From Mycoplasma parvum str. Indiana (GTDB taxonomy: Bacteria; Bacillota_I; Bacilli_A; Mycoplasmatales; Mycoplasmoidaceae), in contig NC_022575.1 in assembly GCF_000477415.1 (NCBI RefSeq), positions 434,001 to 498,000 on the forward strand: DNA of 64,000 bases. Reading direction: 5' to 3'. The notes below the pieces were generated by a model. The model had not been told where the DNA came from, ran no database searches, and saw only the letters and a list, made by a program, of their open reading frames with translations. How positions within the stretch are numbered: position 1 is the first letter of the stretch; every line of letters begins with the position of its first letter. The translations under genes were made by a program, and so were the position numbers. Positions 11,750 to 23,661 of the stretch are shown here, one piece after another.

Positions 11750-14700
11750 CTAACTTAAATGTCTTTGATCAACATTACTTTGGAATTTAATATCATGAGC
11801 TTTTAATTTATAAGTTCCACTGAAGAATTCATTCATTGATTTTTCTTTAGTATTCAATTCTTCAGTTTCTTGAATTATTAATTCAGACAATATTTCTGTA
11901 GGAAGTTTTTTAAATAATTGACATAATTTTTCTTCTGAAGAAAAATCTTCTCCCGAAACTTGAATGAAATAATTATCTTTTTTTTCTTTTTTACCATTTC
12001 CTCTTTTTCTCTCAAAATATTTATTGTCTAACTTTTTATTTCCGTTTGTTTGAGAACTTTGAGTTATTTCTTCAACTTTTTTATTAAATATTTCTTCTAT
12101 TTCTTCCTTTTTATAGTATTTGGAGGCATACAAGCTTTTATCAGTATGTAATAATTGATAAATTAAAGCCTTCTTTTTATCTTCCAAATACAATCTCTTT
12201 TCTAACAATTTGTTATTTGAATTATCTTCATAATAATGAATTAATTCAGTTTTATAAAAAGAAGGTCAAATATTATTGTTGATTTTTGAAAGTCTAAAAA
12301 CTATATCATCTAGCTGTCCAAAACTATTAATACTATTTATATACTTGATTAATTTATCTAAACTAGAAAAATTAAATAAATTGCTACTTTCATCTGGAAT
12401 AGAATCTTTATTTTTTTCTAATTTCAATAAAAATAAAGGTATTTTCTTTTTTTCTGTTGTTCCATTGCCATTTGTGGCGTTGCTGGAATTGGGCGCGCCA
12501 TTAGATTCATTCTTTTCTTCTTCAACTTCTATTCCTTCTTTTCAAAATTTTCTTATTCCTAATTTCAAATCTTTTTTAGAATCGAAAAATTTAATTGATT
12601 GTTCACTTGTTTTATCATCATCCCTCAAAAATGGGTGAACAATAGCTTTATCTTCTTTTTTATCTCTCAATTCAAATAAAAGATAATGATATTTATCTTT
12701 ATTTCCTAATTCATTACTTAAGGATTTTCTCAAATTCTCAAATTTATTTTTTGTTAAGTAATGTAAAGCGATGAAAAAATCTAATAATGAAGTTTTTTCC
12801 TTTACACTTCTTAAATTATTCTTTTGCCAAATATAAAACAATTCAAATTCAGATAATGAATTAGTTTTTTGTAAAACAGAAGTCTCAGTAGATACTCTTA
12901 CCTGTTGAAGATTATTAGAAGATTTAAATTCAGGGAATTCAACCCAAAAATTGAAGTAATTATCACCCATTCTTCTTAAATAATTCTTAAACAAATATTT
13001 TCATAATAAAGAATTAAAAGGTTTTTTCAATTCTTTACCTTCTCGAAAATTTCAATCCTGCAAAACACATTCTTGTTGTAAAGTACTATTTTCTGAGCTA
13101 CTTTGTTGATTTTGAGAACTATTTCCATTTATACTACTTCCATTATTTTCGGAGGGAGCATCTGCTGTTAATAATTGATGTGATTCATTTTGTATTTTCA
13201 AAATATAGTCTCAATCATCATTTGAAGTTTGTTGATCTTTTTTATTAAATAATTTATTTGAACTAAAAAAATTAGACTCTAAAAGTTTTTTTTCTTTAAC
13301 TATGTAATTAACGAAATCTTTATTAGTCAATAATTTGTCCAATAAATAGTCAAAAATGGGATCTTTTATAAAAATTCTTTGACTATCTTGAACATTGTAA
13401 TCACTCCCCCTTACTTTCAAATCAATTTTTTTATTCTTTAAAAGTTGATCAACAGAGCTATAATATTCTGCAAGTTTATTTAAAAATTCAGGTTTTTTGG
13501 ATTTAAGAGTCGAGGCTGAAGATGAAGCTGTCTGTATCATATTTTTTGAACTTTCATTTAAATCTCCTATAGACAACTTAAATATTCCCTCTTGATCTGG
13601 AAATCTTTCTTCTTTATCTTCAGCTTTAGAGCTAACTTTATAGGCAAAAGATGAAGATAAACCTTCTTGGGGATGGCTTAAAGGATATTTATTTAAAAAG
13701 CTATAATTTCTCAATTCTCAATCCTTTTCTCCATAATTTTTAATAATTTTTTTTCTCAGTTCAATAATTTTGGAATAATTCTTATATTCTCTTTTAAGCT
13801 CAATTAATTTTTTAAATATTTCAACATAACTTTGGAAATATTCCTTATCTTTCAATTTCGCAAATAAAGAAGATTTATCATGCTCAAAAACAAAAAATTC
13901 CATTAATAATCTATTAAAGTTGGAGTCTAAAAAAGATGAAAATTGTTCCTCTCAATTTTTAGATACTTTAATTGATTTTTCATGAGAATCATAGGTTTTA
14001 TTATTTCAATTACTTTGAAGATTTCTGAAATTAAATCAATTAAATAAATCTTTAATATTTCCAACACCATTAGAATTATTTTTGCCCCATACATCCTCTC
14101 CATCTAATCTAATGGCATGAATTCCCTTTTCATCTCTAAAAAATGTTCATCCTATATCAGTTTCTCTTACATCATAAATATGATTAGAACTATCTTTATT
14201 ATTTTTTAGAATTCTCGAATCAAATTCAATAGCTTTAACTTGTCTAGAATCCTTCTTATCTAAAAATATTGAAATAGGATCTTCATAAGTTTTAGAAGAA
14301 CTGCCATTTTTCAGGGATAGTTTATTTATTTCTTTAGAAGCTACATTGTTTGGCTGTGAAGATGTTCCTGTAGAATTCTTGTTATTTAATTTTTTATTTA
14401 TTAAATAACTGACTACAGAAGCCTCTTCTACTGTATTATTTTCAAAAGAATTTAATAATTCAATAATGGTTCCATTATATGGTTGATCGCTCATTCAAAC
14501 AGGAATATATTTTTTCTCTAAATTTAACTGATTTTGGTTAGAATTCGAGCCATTATTCCCATGTTGTCCTATTTTTTCCAAAAAAGATTTGAAATTCTTA
14601 ATTGATTTTTCAGAAAATATTGGGAAAGAATAACTAGCTCTTGCTGGTTTTTTTTCCTTTAAAAAAGAAAAATTGTATTTATTTTTTAATTCATATTCTG

Positions 14701-15487
14701 TAGCATTTTGGTCATAATTTCAACTAATTAGCCAAAAATATATTGGTAAATTTTCCTCAAATCATTTTCTATAAGCTCAATTGAGAAAATCATATTTTCC
14801 TCAAATCATTTTTTCTATTTCGGAGCCCCTTGAATATTGTTTTGTAGGATAAAATCCTACTTTTTCTCAATCTTCCTTATTTTCTATCTGCGAATTTGAA
14901 ATAACATCACTTCTTTTTAAGAAATATTTAGAGATATCTTCATTATTTGAAGAATTCTGATTTCATTGTTGTTGATTATTAATTCTGAAATCTAATTTAC
15001 TCATATTAGTTAAAAAAGATTTAACTAATTGATAACTTTTAGACCTTAACTTAAAAGAGTTCATACTTTTTTTAGAACCTCAAAATTGATCTCAAAAATC
15101 TCTTTGAGGGTGCGCAGGCTTTATTTTCTCTCAAGCGTGTTGATATTCATCTTCATAATCTTCTTCTCATTCTTGTAATTGTTTATAAGTTCAATCAGTG
15201 GATTGAGAAAGATATCATCGCTTGGAAAGTTCTTGCGCAAAAGATTCTATTAAGCCTTCTTGCGCTTCTACATTAATTAAGGATTTTTTCAAAAAAGAAG
15301 AGACACTTTCCCCTTCATAAATATCTATATTGTTGAAATCTTTTATATCTTTCTTTAAAGGGGAAATATCAGCATTTCAAGATTGAAATTCTCTAACTAT
15401 AGGAGAAGTTGCCACTACAGGAGTAATTACTCCTGCCCCTACAATAGAAGTGAATAATATTTTTTTGACTGTAAAAAAAGCTAGCAT
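11750..15487 (-). CDS. Giant secreted or membrane-anchored protein 2 (paralogue of protein 1)
   Basis: A 1245-residue product. The ATG at 15487 begins MLAFFTVKKILFTSIVGAG, a strong signal peptide or anchor. Around residue 455 it has FFRDEKGIHAIRLDG, the segment shared in outline with giant protein 1; I recall similar 'GIHxI' segments in large mycoplasma lipoproteins but cannot confirm a family. Long Ser/Asn/Lys-rich linkers (for example around residues 370-400, 790-820 and 990-1010) suggest several folded domains joined by disordered loops. No catalytic motif is seen. It starts 40 bp from the divergent lysS and ends 6 bp before protein 1. A surface or cell-adhesion role is plausible but only inferred. 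Confidence 0.8.
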
Positions 15488-15527
15488 TTAGTTTTTTATC
15501 TTTAAATTAAATAAAGTAAAGCGAGAT

Positions 15528-16955
15528 ATGGATTTGAATAACAATAAAAAACTTAATGATCAAGAATTAGTTAGAAGAAAAAAATTAAATGAATTAATTA
15601 AGAAGGGCAATTCTCCCTATCAAATTGAAAAAGTTGATATTAATTTTTCTATTGCCGAAATTATCTCTAAAGGATTAGAGCTCACAAATCCTTTTTGTTG
15701 TGCAGGTAGAATTTTAGCAATTAGACAAACTTTTTTTGTTCTTTCAGAAAATGGAGAGAAATTGCAGGCATACATAAATATAAAAGAAGATAAAGGAAAA
15801 GAATTATTTGAACACTTCAACAAATATATAGATATAGGAGATTATTTAAGTGTTTTTGGTAGTTTATTTACTACCAAAACAGGAATGCTTACTTTAAAAG
15901 TTGAAGCTTTTCAACTTATTTCTAAAGCTTTAAAACCTTTACCTGAAAAAAGGGTAGGCATTACTGACCCAGAATTATTAATTAGAAATCGTGTCGGGGC
16001 TCTAATTACTAATGAAGAATTATTCAATTCATTGAGTTGAAGATCTAAATTAATTTTTGAATTACGAAATTATCTAAATAATTTAGGTTATTTAGAATTT
16101 GAAACTCCAATTTTACATAAAATAGCTGGAGGAGCTATTGCTAAACCCTTTAAAACTTATCATAATTCGCTAAAAGAAGATCTTTTTCTTAGAATTGCAC
16201 CAGAACTTTATTTAAAAAAATTAATTATTTCTGGCTTTACTAAAGTTTATGAAATTGGCAAATCCTTCAGGAATGAAGGAATTGATAGTATGCATAATCC
16301 AGAGTTTACTTCTATAGAAATATATACCTCTTATTTAGATATGGAAGCTACAATAGAACTCACTGCAAATATAATTCAATATCTAAATAAATTAATTTCT
16401 AAGGAATCACCTACTTTAAATTTTGAAAAAAAAGCTATTTGAGAATTACTTTCTTCTAAATTAAAAATAGATTTTTTAAATAATCCCCCCTCTTTAAAAG
16501 AAATGTTAGAACTTGCTTTTAAATGAAATATTCAATTGGAAGAGCATGAAAAAAATTGGGCCTGTATATATGAAAAATTATTTGAAGAATTAATAATTCC
16601 TGAATTAAAAAATCCTACTTTTGTTTATGGATTTAGTTCCGAATTATCTCCATTGGCTAAAAAAGATTTCAAAAATGAAAAATTTTCCAGAAGATTTGAA
16701 CTTTACATTAATGGAAATGAATTAGCTAATGGATTTTCTGAACAAAATGATCCATCAGTTCAATTAGAGCAATTTAAAATTCAAGCCTCTAGAGAAAGCT
16801 CACAAGGAGAAATAGATTATGATTACATTTCTACTCTAGAATACGGACTGCCTCCAACTGGGGGAGTTGGAATAGGATTAGATAGATTAATTACTTTTTT
16901 ACTTCAAAAAAAATCTATTAAAGAAATTATTGCTTTTCCTCATTTAAAAGGCTAA
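15528..16955 (+). CDS. lysS: Lysyl-tRNA synthetase, class II
   Basis: Charges tRNA-Lys. The N-terminal OB fold (residues about 50-140) is followed by the class II core. Motif 1 surrounds YLEFETPIL, motif 2 is KSFRNEGIDSMHNPEFTSIE, and motif 3 is GVGIGLDRL near the C-terminus, just before IIAFPHLK. The lysine-site segment NGNELANGFSEQNDP is present. Length 475 residues, slightly shorter than the usual 490-500. A perfect 10-bp hairpin follows the stop, although the next gene (dnaE) begins only 36 bp downstream on the same strand. Confidence 0.96.
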
Positions 16956-16965
16956 TTTCTAAACT

Positions 16966-16989
16966 AAAAAGGGAGTAAACTCCCTTTTT
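16966..16989 (+). terminator. Hairpin between lysS and dnaE
   Basis: A perfect 10-bp inverted repeat (AAAAAGGGAG / CTCCCTTTTT) with a 4-nt TAAA loop and a terminal T-run, the form of an intrinsic terminator after lysS. It ends 2 bp before the dnaE ATG, so it may also block the dnaE ribosome site or act as an attenuator. Confidence 0.75.
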
Positions 16990-16991
16990 AA

Positions 16992-19484
16992 ATGAATAAA
17001 AAAGCTTTGGTTTTTCCTCAATTATTCATTAAGTCTAATCATTCTCTTTTTGAATCAACTATTTCAATGGAAGAAATCATTGAATTTAGTTTAAAAAATA
17101 ATCATAAACATTCTTTTTTTACTGAAAGTCAAGAAATTAAACATTTTCCTACTTTCCATTTAAAAGCTAGCCAAAAAGGATTAATTCCTTTATTATCTTT
17201 ACATTACATCTGAAAAAATTCTTCAGAATGATTATTAATACCAAAAAATTTTGAAGGATACCAATTCCTTTGCAATTTTCTTAAAAACATATCTTTAGGG
17301 GAAGAAAAATGAGATGAAATAATTAAGATTTTCATCTCAGGCGATGAAAATATAAAACCCTGAAAAGATGACATTTTTTATTTATCTAATTCTGAATGTC
17401 CTAAAGGAATATTTATTAGAGAGAATTTATTTTTAAAAAAAGAAGATTACGAACTTTACTCTTTAATTACTGCTATTAAAAATAAAAGTAATTACTCTAG
17501 GGAATTGGAATTAAATAGACATTTAAGCAATTCATATTTATTAAATAATGAAGCTGATAATAAGAATATTTATTGAACTAAAAACTTAATAAATATTCTT
17601 AAAGAATGTAAATATTATTTTTTAAGGTCTCCTCTAATCGAGGAAAAACACGAAAGCATAACACATGAAAGAAAAGAAATAATTTTTTATTGTTCAAGCG
17701 AACTAGAAAAATATACTTCTAAATTCCCTCCCGAAAGTAAAAAACAATATCAAGAAAGATTTCAAAGAGAGCTCAATTTATTCGATTCTAAGGGATACTG
17801 AGAATATTTCTCAATTATTTGAGCAGTAATTAAATATTTAACCTCTTCCAATATATTAATGGGTCCTGGAAGAGGTTCATCTTGTAGTAGTTTAATTATT
17901 TTTCTATTAGGAATTAACAAAATAGATCCCATTAAATATGGATTATTATTAGACAGATTCTTAACAGAATCTTCTAATAGATTACCTGACTTAGATATAG
18001 ATATTGAAGGATCTAAAAGAGTAGAAGTGCTAAATTTTTTGAAAAATACTTATGGAGAAAAAAACTTTATTGTTCCTTCAATATTAAAAAAAATCAAAAA
18101 TGTTAATCTAATTTCTCCAACACTATCTAAAGTTTTTCCAGAATGAGAAAATAAACATCAATTATTAAGCAAATTAATTGATATACCTTTTCTCATTCAA
18201 GCTCACCCCTCATCCATAATCCCATTATTAAGAAAAAATTCCATTTTTTTAGAAAATACTTATAAAGAAGAAAATTCTATTTTGCCTATAACTCCTTTAG
18301 AATACAATACAACTTCTTATATTTTGCTACAAAAATTTGATTTATTATCTTCACAATATTTGGAATTTCTTTCAGAAGTTATTAAAAAAGTTGGATTAAC
18401 AAGTTCTCAATTATTTGAAATAGATTTTTTAAATAAAAATACTTGAGAGTTATTAAATAAAGGATTAACTTATTATCTTTTTCATTTGGATAGCCCTTAT
18501 ATAAAAAGTATTATTCCTTTATTTAAGCTGGAAACTATTTCCGATTTAGCTCAATTATTGGCCATTATTAGACCAGGCATTAATAAACATATTTCTGCTT
18601 TTTTGAACTATAAATCCCCAAACAATATATTTTTTAATCAAACCATAAAAAACATATTGTGCGAAACTAGAGGGATAATACTTTTTCAAGAGCAAGTGAT
18701 GCTGCTTATTTTTGAAATAACAGGAATGCAATTATCTAATACTGATAAATATAGAATTGCCTTGCAAAAACAAAAAATGGAAGAATTAGAAAATTTAAAA
18801 AAAGAATTTTTTCAATTAGCTCTTGAAAATAAAAGAAATATAAATGAAATACAAAAAAGCTGAGATTTTATTAATACTTTCGGAAAATACAGTTTCAATA
18901 AATCTCACGCAGTTGCGTATGCTACTTTATCCTTTCAGGCTGCATATTTAAAAGCTAATTACAGTGAAATATTTTTTATTTCTGCCATTAAAAGAGAAGG
19001 GTTATCTAAAAATTGTTTAAACGAAATTATTTCTCTTGGATATCAAATAAAATTAAGCAATTGTTTGAAAAAAGTAAGCTATACAGGTTTTTTCGATACA
19101 GAAAAAAAAATATTTTATATAGGACTAAATGGAATTAAATTTGGAGCACTTCAATTATTTCAAATGATTGAAAAAAATGAAAAAGAATTAAAAGAAAATG
19201 TTTCTCATTTAGAAGCTGCAATATCTTTTCTATTATCTAAAGGAATAACTAAAGAAGATATTCAAAAATTAAATTATTTGAATTGATTTGAACCTATTTT
19301 TTCCAAAGGAGAAAATTCTTTATTTCTTGAATATTATTGAGATTTGTTGTATAAAAAGATTGTCTTCGGAAATACTGAAAATGAAAAAAATTTTTCTTTT
19401 TCTGAGGATGAAAAAAAGAGTTTTTTAGAAAATAGAGATAAAAACTTAAATTTTGAATGAAATGATTATTTTTCTGATAAATAA
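16992..19484 (+). CDS. dnaE: DNA polymerase III alpha subunit, DnaE type, shortened
   Basis: The 830-residue protein keeps the core landmarks of C-family polymerases: GPGRGSSCSSL, the catalytic PDLDIDIEG (two metal-binding Asp), IRPGINKHI in the fingers, RGIILFQEQVMLL, and FGKYSFNKSHAVAYATLSF. The N-terminal PHP domain is recognisable (NHSLFESTISMEEII) but the usual TDH metal motif reads FTES, so PHP activity is probably lost. The protein ends soon after the helix-hairpin-helix region (about residue 740), so the usual OB-fold and tau-binding C-terminus seems missing; typical DnaE is about 1050-1160 residues. A PolC enzyme is presumably encoded elsewhere. Confidence 0.88.
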
Positions 19485-19810
19485 TTGAATTATTTTGGAT
19501 GAAAAAATATTGAATTGCCCTTCATTGAATTAAAAACTGGCGTTTTATTTTAATACAACTTTAAGCTATTAGTTTTGAGCTTCTAACCTCTTCATGGTAG
19601 AATACTTTTGTGTGTTTTTTAGTTCAATTAAAAGAAACTTGGTTTTAGTTATTTATTTTGGAGAATAGCTTTTCTTTGGGGGGGGCGCTGAAGAGTCAAC
19701 AAGTGAAATAAAAAAACAAGTTTTGAATAGTCCTAAAGGGCGATTAACTAATTGTTACTAGATTATTTTAAAGCTAAAGCAATAAAAACTATTATTTTTT
19801 CAAACTAAAT
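19485..19810. other. 326-bp intergenic region before the surface-protein gene
   Basis: No open frame of note. It holds a possible -10 box (TAGAAT at about 19598), the G8 run at 19678-19685 and weak inverted repeats (AAGCT...AGCTT near 19562). I looked for RNase P RNA and SRP RNA signatures and found none. It most likely contains the promoter and a long leader for the 19811 gene; a small RNA cannot be excluded. Confidence 0.4.
19678..19685 (+). repeat. G8 homopolymer in the leader of the large surface-protein gene
   Basis: Eight consecutive G in AT-rich intergenic DNA, 125 bp before the ATG at 19811. Length change here could alter promoter spacing or leader structure. Confidence 0.9.
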
Positions 19811-21925
19811 ATGGCAGCGTTTCCATGCGCAAAACATTTACTATCAATTTCTTTATTAGGGGGAGTATCTGCTTCTGGCGGTTCAACAATATATTTTGCG
19901 AAATATGGAATAGATGGAAATGAAACTAAAGAAATGGTGATTTCTTATCCTCAAAAAAACCTTAAAAATGGACATTTACAAGAAAAGGTTTATAGATATC
20001 AAAAGACAGAACCTATTGCTCAAAAGATAAAAGAAGAAGTTTTCGTCTTAGAAGATAAAAGATTTTCTTCGGATAGAAATAAAAATGTAGAAGAAGGAAA
20101 TTCATTAGTAATTTCTTTCCCAGAAGAAAAAAGAAATGAAGTGCCTCTTACTTATTCTTCGACAACTACTACATTTAGCTCTTTATCTCCAAAATCACAA
20201 ATCATTACTTCTACTGAATTACAAAATAATTCCAACAAAATATCTTCTAATGTTGTAAGTGATACAGTAAAAGAACTTAAATTCAGGGAGTCAGAGGAAG
20301 AAAGTTCTAATTCTGTTGAAATGAAAATTTCATGGGATAGTGATAAAGAAGTAAATCTTTCTAATCAAATTAAAAATAGTTCAATCGTTGAATCAACTGT
20401 TCAAAAAGTTGTAATTCCTTCAAAAAGACAAGAAAGCTTCGAAATTACTACTAATGAATTACAACCAAGATTAGAAGAAGCTAAAAAAGAAATTGTTAAT
20501 AAAGAGATTCAAATGATTTTCCCTTCAGATAATGTAAATTTGGAATCAAAAGTTTATGATTCAAACATTAACGGTCAGAATGTTTCAAAAATATTTTCAC
20601 CTCAAGAACAAAAAATTCATTCAGAAGAAATAACTGTAAATTACCAAATACCTTCTATTGAATTTTTAAGAAAAGAAGAGAAAAATTTTGTTGGTACAGA
20701 TATAGAAAATATTTATTTTTCAAATAAAATTCCCGAAATTGAAGGAAAAATTTTCTCTCCCATTATTTCTAATGAATCTAATTGAGAAGAAACTAATTTC
20801 ATACAAAAAGATGAAGCTGAAGCTCCAATAATTCTTAAAGGTTTTGTTGTAAAAGACAAAAGTATAAAAAATAAGTTTTCAAATAAAGTTGCTACTTATT
20901 TAGCATCAACTTTAAAAAAACAAAAGTGAAGTAAAAATCCTTATTGCTCTATAGTTTCTGCAAGAACTGCTAAAAAACGGAAATCTATAGAAAAAGCTAA
21001 GGCTTCTAGAAAAAGTTCTAAAGATTATCAACAAAATTCTTCACATGTAAGTGCTCATAATAAAAATGTCTTAAGCCCTGAAAAACAAATTAAAAAAGAA
21101 AAATTAGATAATTCTGCAAATCATATTCAAAAGCAAACAATAATAATAAATAACAAGGTGGAGGGGGCAACTGAAATAATATCTATTCTTACAACTCAAA
21201 CACCAGAAAGAGATCAATCAAGTAAAAATAAAAATTCTAATTCTCAACAAGCTTCTACTAGCCTAAAAACTAATTCAACAAATCAAGTATCCTACTCATC
21301 TTTAATCATTGAAAATTCTCCGTCAACCACAAAGACATTAATTAAAAAAACAAAAAATACTGTTCAAAGTAATTCAACATTAAATAAGGGATCTCAAATT
21401 ATGCAAAAATCCATGCCTTCTCAAAATAATATAAAAACAGTTCCGTTTCAATATTTTTGCCGCGGACATGTTCATTCACCTTGACGTGTACCACTTTATA
21501 AAAAAGATTTATGTCCTGAAGATATAAAATGAATGGCTAATCCACAAGTCCAAAAAAATATAACTAAAAGACATTCACAACGCACTCAACAATCTAATCA
21601 CCATCATTTAAATTCAAGTTCCAATGTACAACACCGTCACAAAGAAATGGGATTAATGGCAAATCCACAAACTGAAAAATATCTATCTCGAAGTAGCGCT
21701 AAAAGATATTTGAATTACACTCAATCAACTAACTACCATAACAATAACAATTATCAATCCCATTTGCAACATTATCGCAGACACTCACACTTAAATCCAC
21801 AACACAAAAACTCTCGCTCTTCAAGTTGTTTTGACAAAAATGAAAATAGATGACAATCTCCGGAAATTAAAAAATATAGCTTTTCTTGATCTCGCTCTAA
21901 CAGTCACAAAAAAATAAATTTTTAA
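19811..21925 (+). CDS. Large surface-type protein with Ser/Thr-rich middle and basic, His-rich tail
   Basis: The 704-residue protein starts with a hydrophobic segment (residues 9-30, HLLSISLLGGVSASGGS) that fits a signal or anchor. Residues 30-450 are polar, Ser/Thr/Glu/Lys-rich and look disordered. From about residue 520 it turns strongly basic and rich in His, Asn and Gln, with clusters such as NHHHLNSSSN and HYRRHSHLNPQHKNS. Two copies of a short repeat (KWMANPQVQKNI and GLMANPQTEKYL) lie about 43 residues apart in the tail. No enzyme motif is seen. The His clusters could bind metal or heme, and the tail could bind nucleic acid; both are guesses. Confidence 0.8.
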
Positions 21926-21932
21926 CCAATAT

Positions 21933-21953
21933 TATCCCCTTTAAAAGGGGATA
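21933..21953 (+). terminator. Hairpin after the surface-protein gene
   Basis: An A/T-capped CCCC/GGGG inverted repeat (TATCCCCTT...AAGGGGATA) eight bases after the stop, followed by an AT-rich stretch. Consistent with an intrinsic terminator. Confidence 0.6.
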
Positions 21954-22073
21954 TTATAACTTTATTTAAAACTTAATTTTTTCATTTTGTTCTACATTGC
22001 CTTTACTAAAAATAAAGAAATTTTTAAAAAATAGATATAAAGTTTAATTTTGAAATAAACTAATTACTAACTT

Positions 22074-22877
22074 ATGATAAAAAGAGCGATTTTAATTGAT
22101 GGAAGCTCTCTTATATATAGATGTTTTTATGCATTGGATTTAAGAGGAAAAGAAGTTGTTGGGGATGAAAGTAAGAGAAAATTTATGAATTTACTATTAT
22201 TTCAAACTCGTAAATGAATAAATTTAAATAATTACGCTTATGGGGCAATGCTTTTTGACATTGATAGAAAAAGCTTCAGAACTGAATTACTTCCTGAATA
22301 TAAAGCTAATAGAGATCCAATGCCCCAAGAGCTTCTAAATTGACTTGCTGAAGCTACTTCCAAAGTATCTGAATTAGGTATGACTGTAATTTTCGCTCCT
22401 AAAGGTTATGAAGCTGATGATTTAGCTGGAACTATTTCTAAAAAATTATCAGATTTTGATTTCAAAGTAGATATTTTTACTACTGATAAAGATTTTTTAC
22501 AATTAGTAACTCATTTAATTTCTATTTATAGAATTAAAAAATCTTTTCAAATAGAAATTAATAATCATTTAAATTTTGCTGAATTAAATGAAAATTTATT
22601 GCCTTTTCAGATACCTTTATTTAAAGCTTTAACTGGGGATTCATCGGATAATTATCCTGGAATTCCACAAATTGGAGCTAAAACAGCTCAAAAAATAATT
22701 AATCAATTTAAAACAGAAAAAAAGTTTTTTTCTTATTTACAAGAAATCAAAGAAGAAAAAATAAGAAATAGTCTTTTAGAAAATGTAGAACAAATCAAAA
22801 AATTTCTGAAAATATCAAGAATAAAAATTGATTTAGATTACAAATTTGAACTTTCAGATTTTGTAATTAATAAATAA
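22074..22877 (+). CDS. Stand-alone 5'-3' exonuclease (DNA polymerase I N-terminal domain type)
   Basis: A 267-residue FEN-type nuclease that would remove RNA primers and flaps. The family blocks are present in order: ILIDGSSLIYRCFYAL, LLPEYKANRDP, YEADDLAGTI (acidic metal site), FTTDKDFLQLV, and LTGDSSDNYPGIPQIGAKTA, which contains two more catalytic Asp and the helix-hairpin-helix. There is no polymerase domain, as is usual in mycoplasmas. ATG start at 22074. A strong terminator with a G8 run follows the stop. Confidence 0.92.
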
Positions 22878-22888
22878 TTTTTTAGAGA

Positions 22889-22914
22889 GGGGGGGGAGAT
22901 ATTCTCCCTTTTTT
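22889..22914 (+). terminator. Intrinsic terminator containing a G8 run
   Basis: GGGAGA (22894-22899) pairs with TCTCCC (22903-22908) around a 3-nt loop and is followed by TTTTTT. The eight G at 22889-22896 form the 5' side of the stem, with possible extra G-T pairs at its base, so slippage here would change terminator strength rather than coding. Confidence 0.75.
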
Positions 22915-22919
22915 ATTTT

Positions 22920-23120
22920 CTACTTTAAATTATCTATTGTTTTACCAACTTTTTCTTTATTATTTTTACCAATTCACTTAACTTTGATCAAAACTTTAGA
23001 TGTCTTTAAATTCGTGTATATTCCGATATTCAAATGCACTCTTTAAAGTTAATGTAGTTTTTTTTGGAGCTCCTAAAGGGGGGCCCACGGCATTAAAGTG
23101 CTTAGAATTTTTAAAAACAT
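22920..23120 (-). pseudogene. Decayed, truncated family A secreted-protein gene
   Basis: The 5' end reads MFLKILSTLMPWAPL then stops. Shifted frames read on as GPPLGAPKKTTLTLKSAF and then LKTSKVLIKVKWIGKNNKEK, ending KTIDNLK and a stop. These match the intact family A genes (start MFLK..TL, GAPVVATLKKTFE, SEIKAEIKWSKKN, LIDKLGE). At least two frameshifts are needed, one at or near the mixed run GGGCCCCCC (23078-23086). The C-terminal two thirds, including the conserved Cys pair, is missing. It is the last member of the minus-strand array. Confidence 0.75.
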
Positions 23121-23227
23121 TATTTAAAACTTCTCTTTTAAATTTTTACTTTGAAATTAATTGTAGCCCACTTAAATTTAATTTTCCCCGAAAGGGAGAT
23201 TTTTAATGAATTATTTAAAAATTTTTA

Positions 23228-23653
23228 TTACCCTTTTTCTCCTCTAGCTATTGCTTCTTTTCGATTTAAATTTGTCTCACAAATAACTTCGTTATTTTTT
23301 TCTTTCCCTTCAGCTTCTTTTAAATTTGCATCGAATCCTAGCACTTTACAAATATTTTTTTGAAAGAAAATTGAACTTTCTAGAACTACCCCAAAAATAA
23401 CAGTTTTTTTGATAGAAGTTTGTGTATTATTATCTTTACTACTATCTTTTTTTAAAACTTCTCCTAATTTATCTATTAAAGATCCCACTCCCTGTACATT
23501 TTCTTTCGTTCACTTTATATCTAATTTAGTTTCAGAATTTTTCAAAGTTAAAGGCATTAAATCAACTTCAAAAGTTTTTTTTAATGTTGCGACAACAGGA
23601 GCTCCTATTCCGCCGCCAAGTATTAATGTAAATAAAGGTTTCAATAATAACAT
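23228..23653 (-). CDS. Small secreted protein, family A copy 1
   Basis: 141 residues. The N-terminus (MLLLKPLFTLILGGGIGAP) is a short signal or anchor. The shared family A layout follows: TLKKTFEVDLMPLTLKNSE, DIKWT, SLIDKLGE, a variable charged stretch, FGVVLESSIFF, ICKVLGFD and a terminal VICETNLNRKEA. Two cysteines, about 30 residues apart, are conserved in all intact copies. The gene lies 8 bp after family B copy 1 in the same direction, so the pair is co-transcribed. Function unknown; such paralogue families are typical of hemoplasmas. Confidence 0.85.
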
Positions 23654-23661
23654 TTAAATTT

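Noticed and set aside
11478-12638. Plus-strand frames inside giant proteins 1 and 2
   Set aside because: They are low-complexity mirror images of the Asn/Lys/Glu-rich minus-strand coding and have no supporting motif.
19485-19810. Possible RNase P RNA or SRP RNA gene
   Set aside because: None of the conserved core sequences of either RNA could be found in the interval on either strand.
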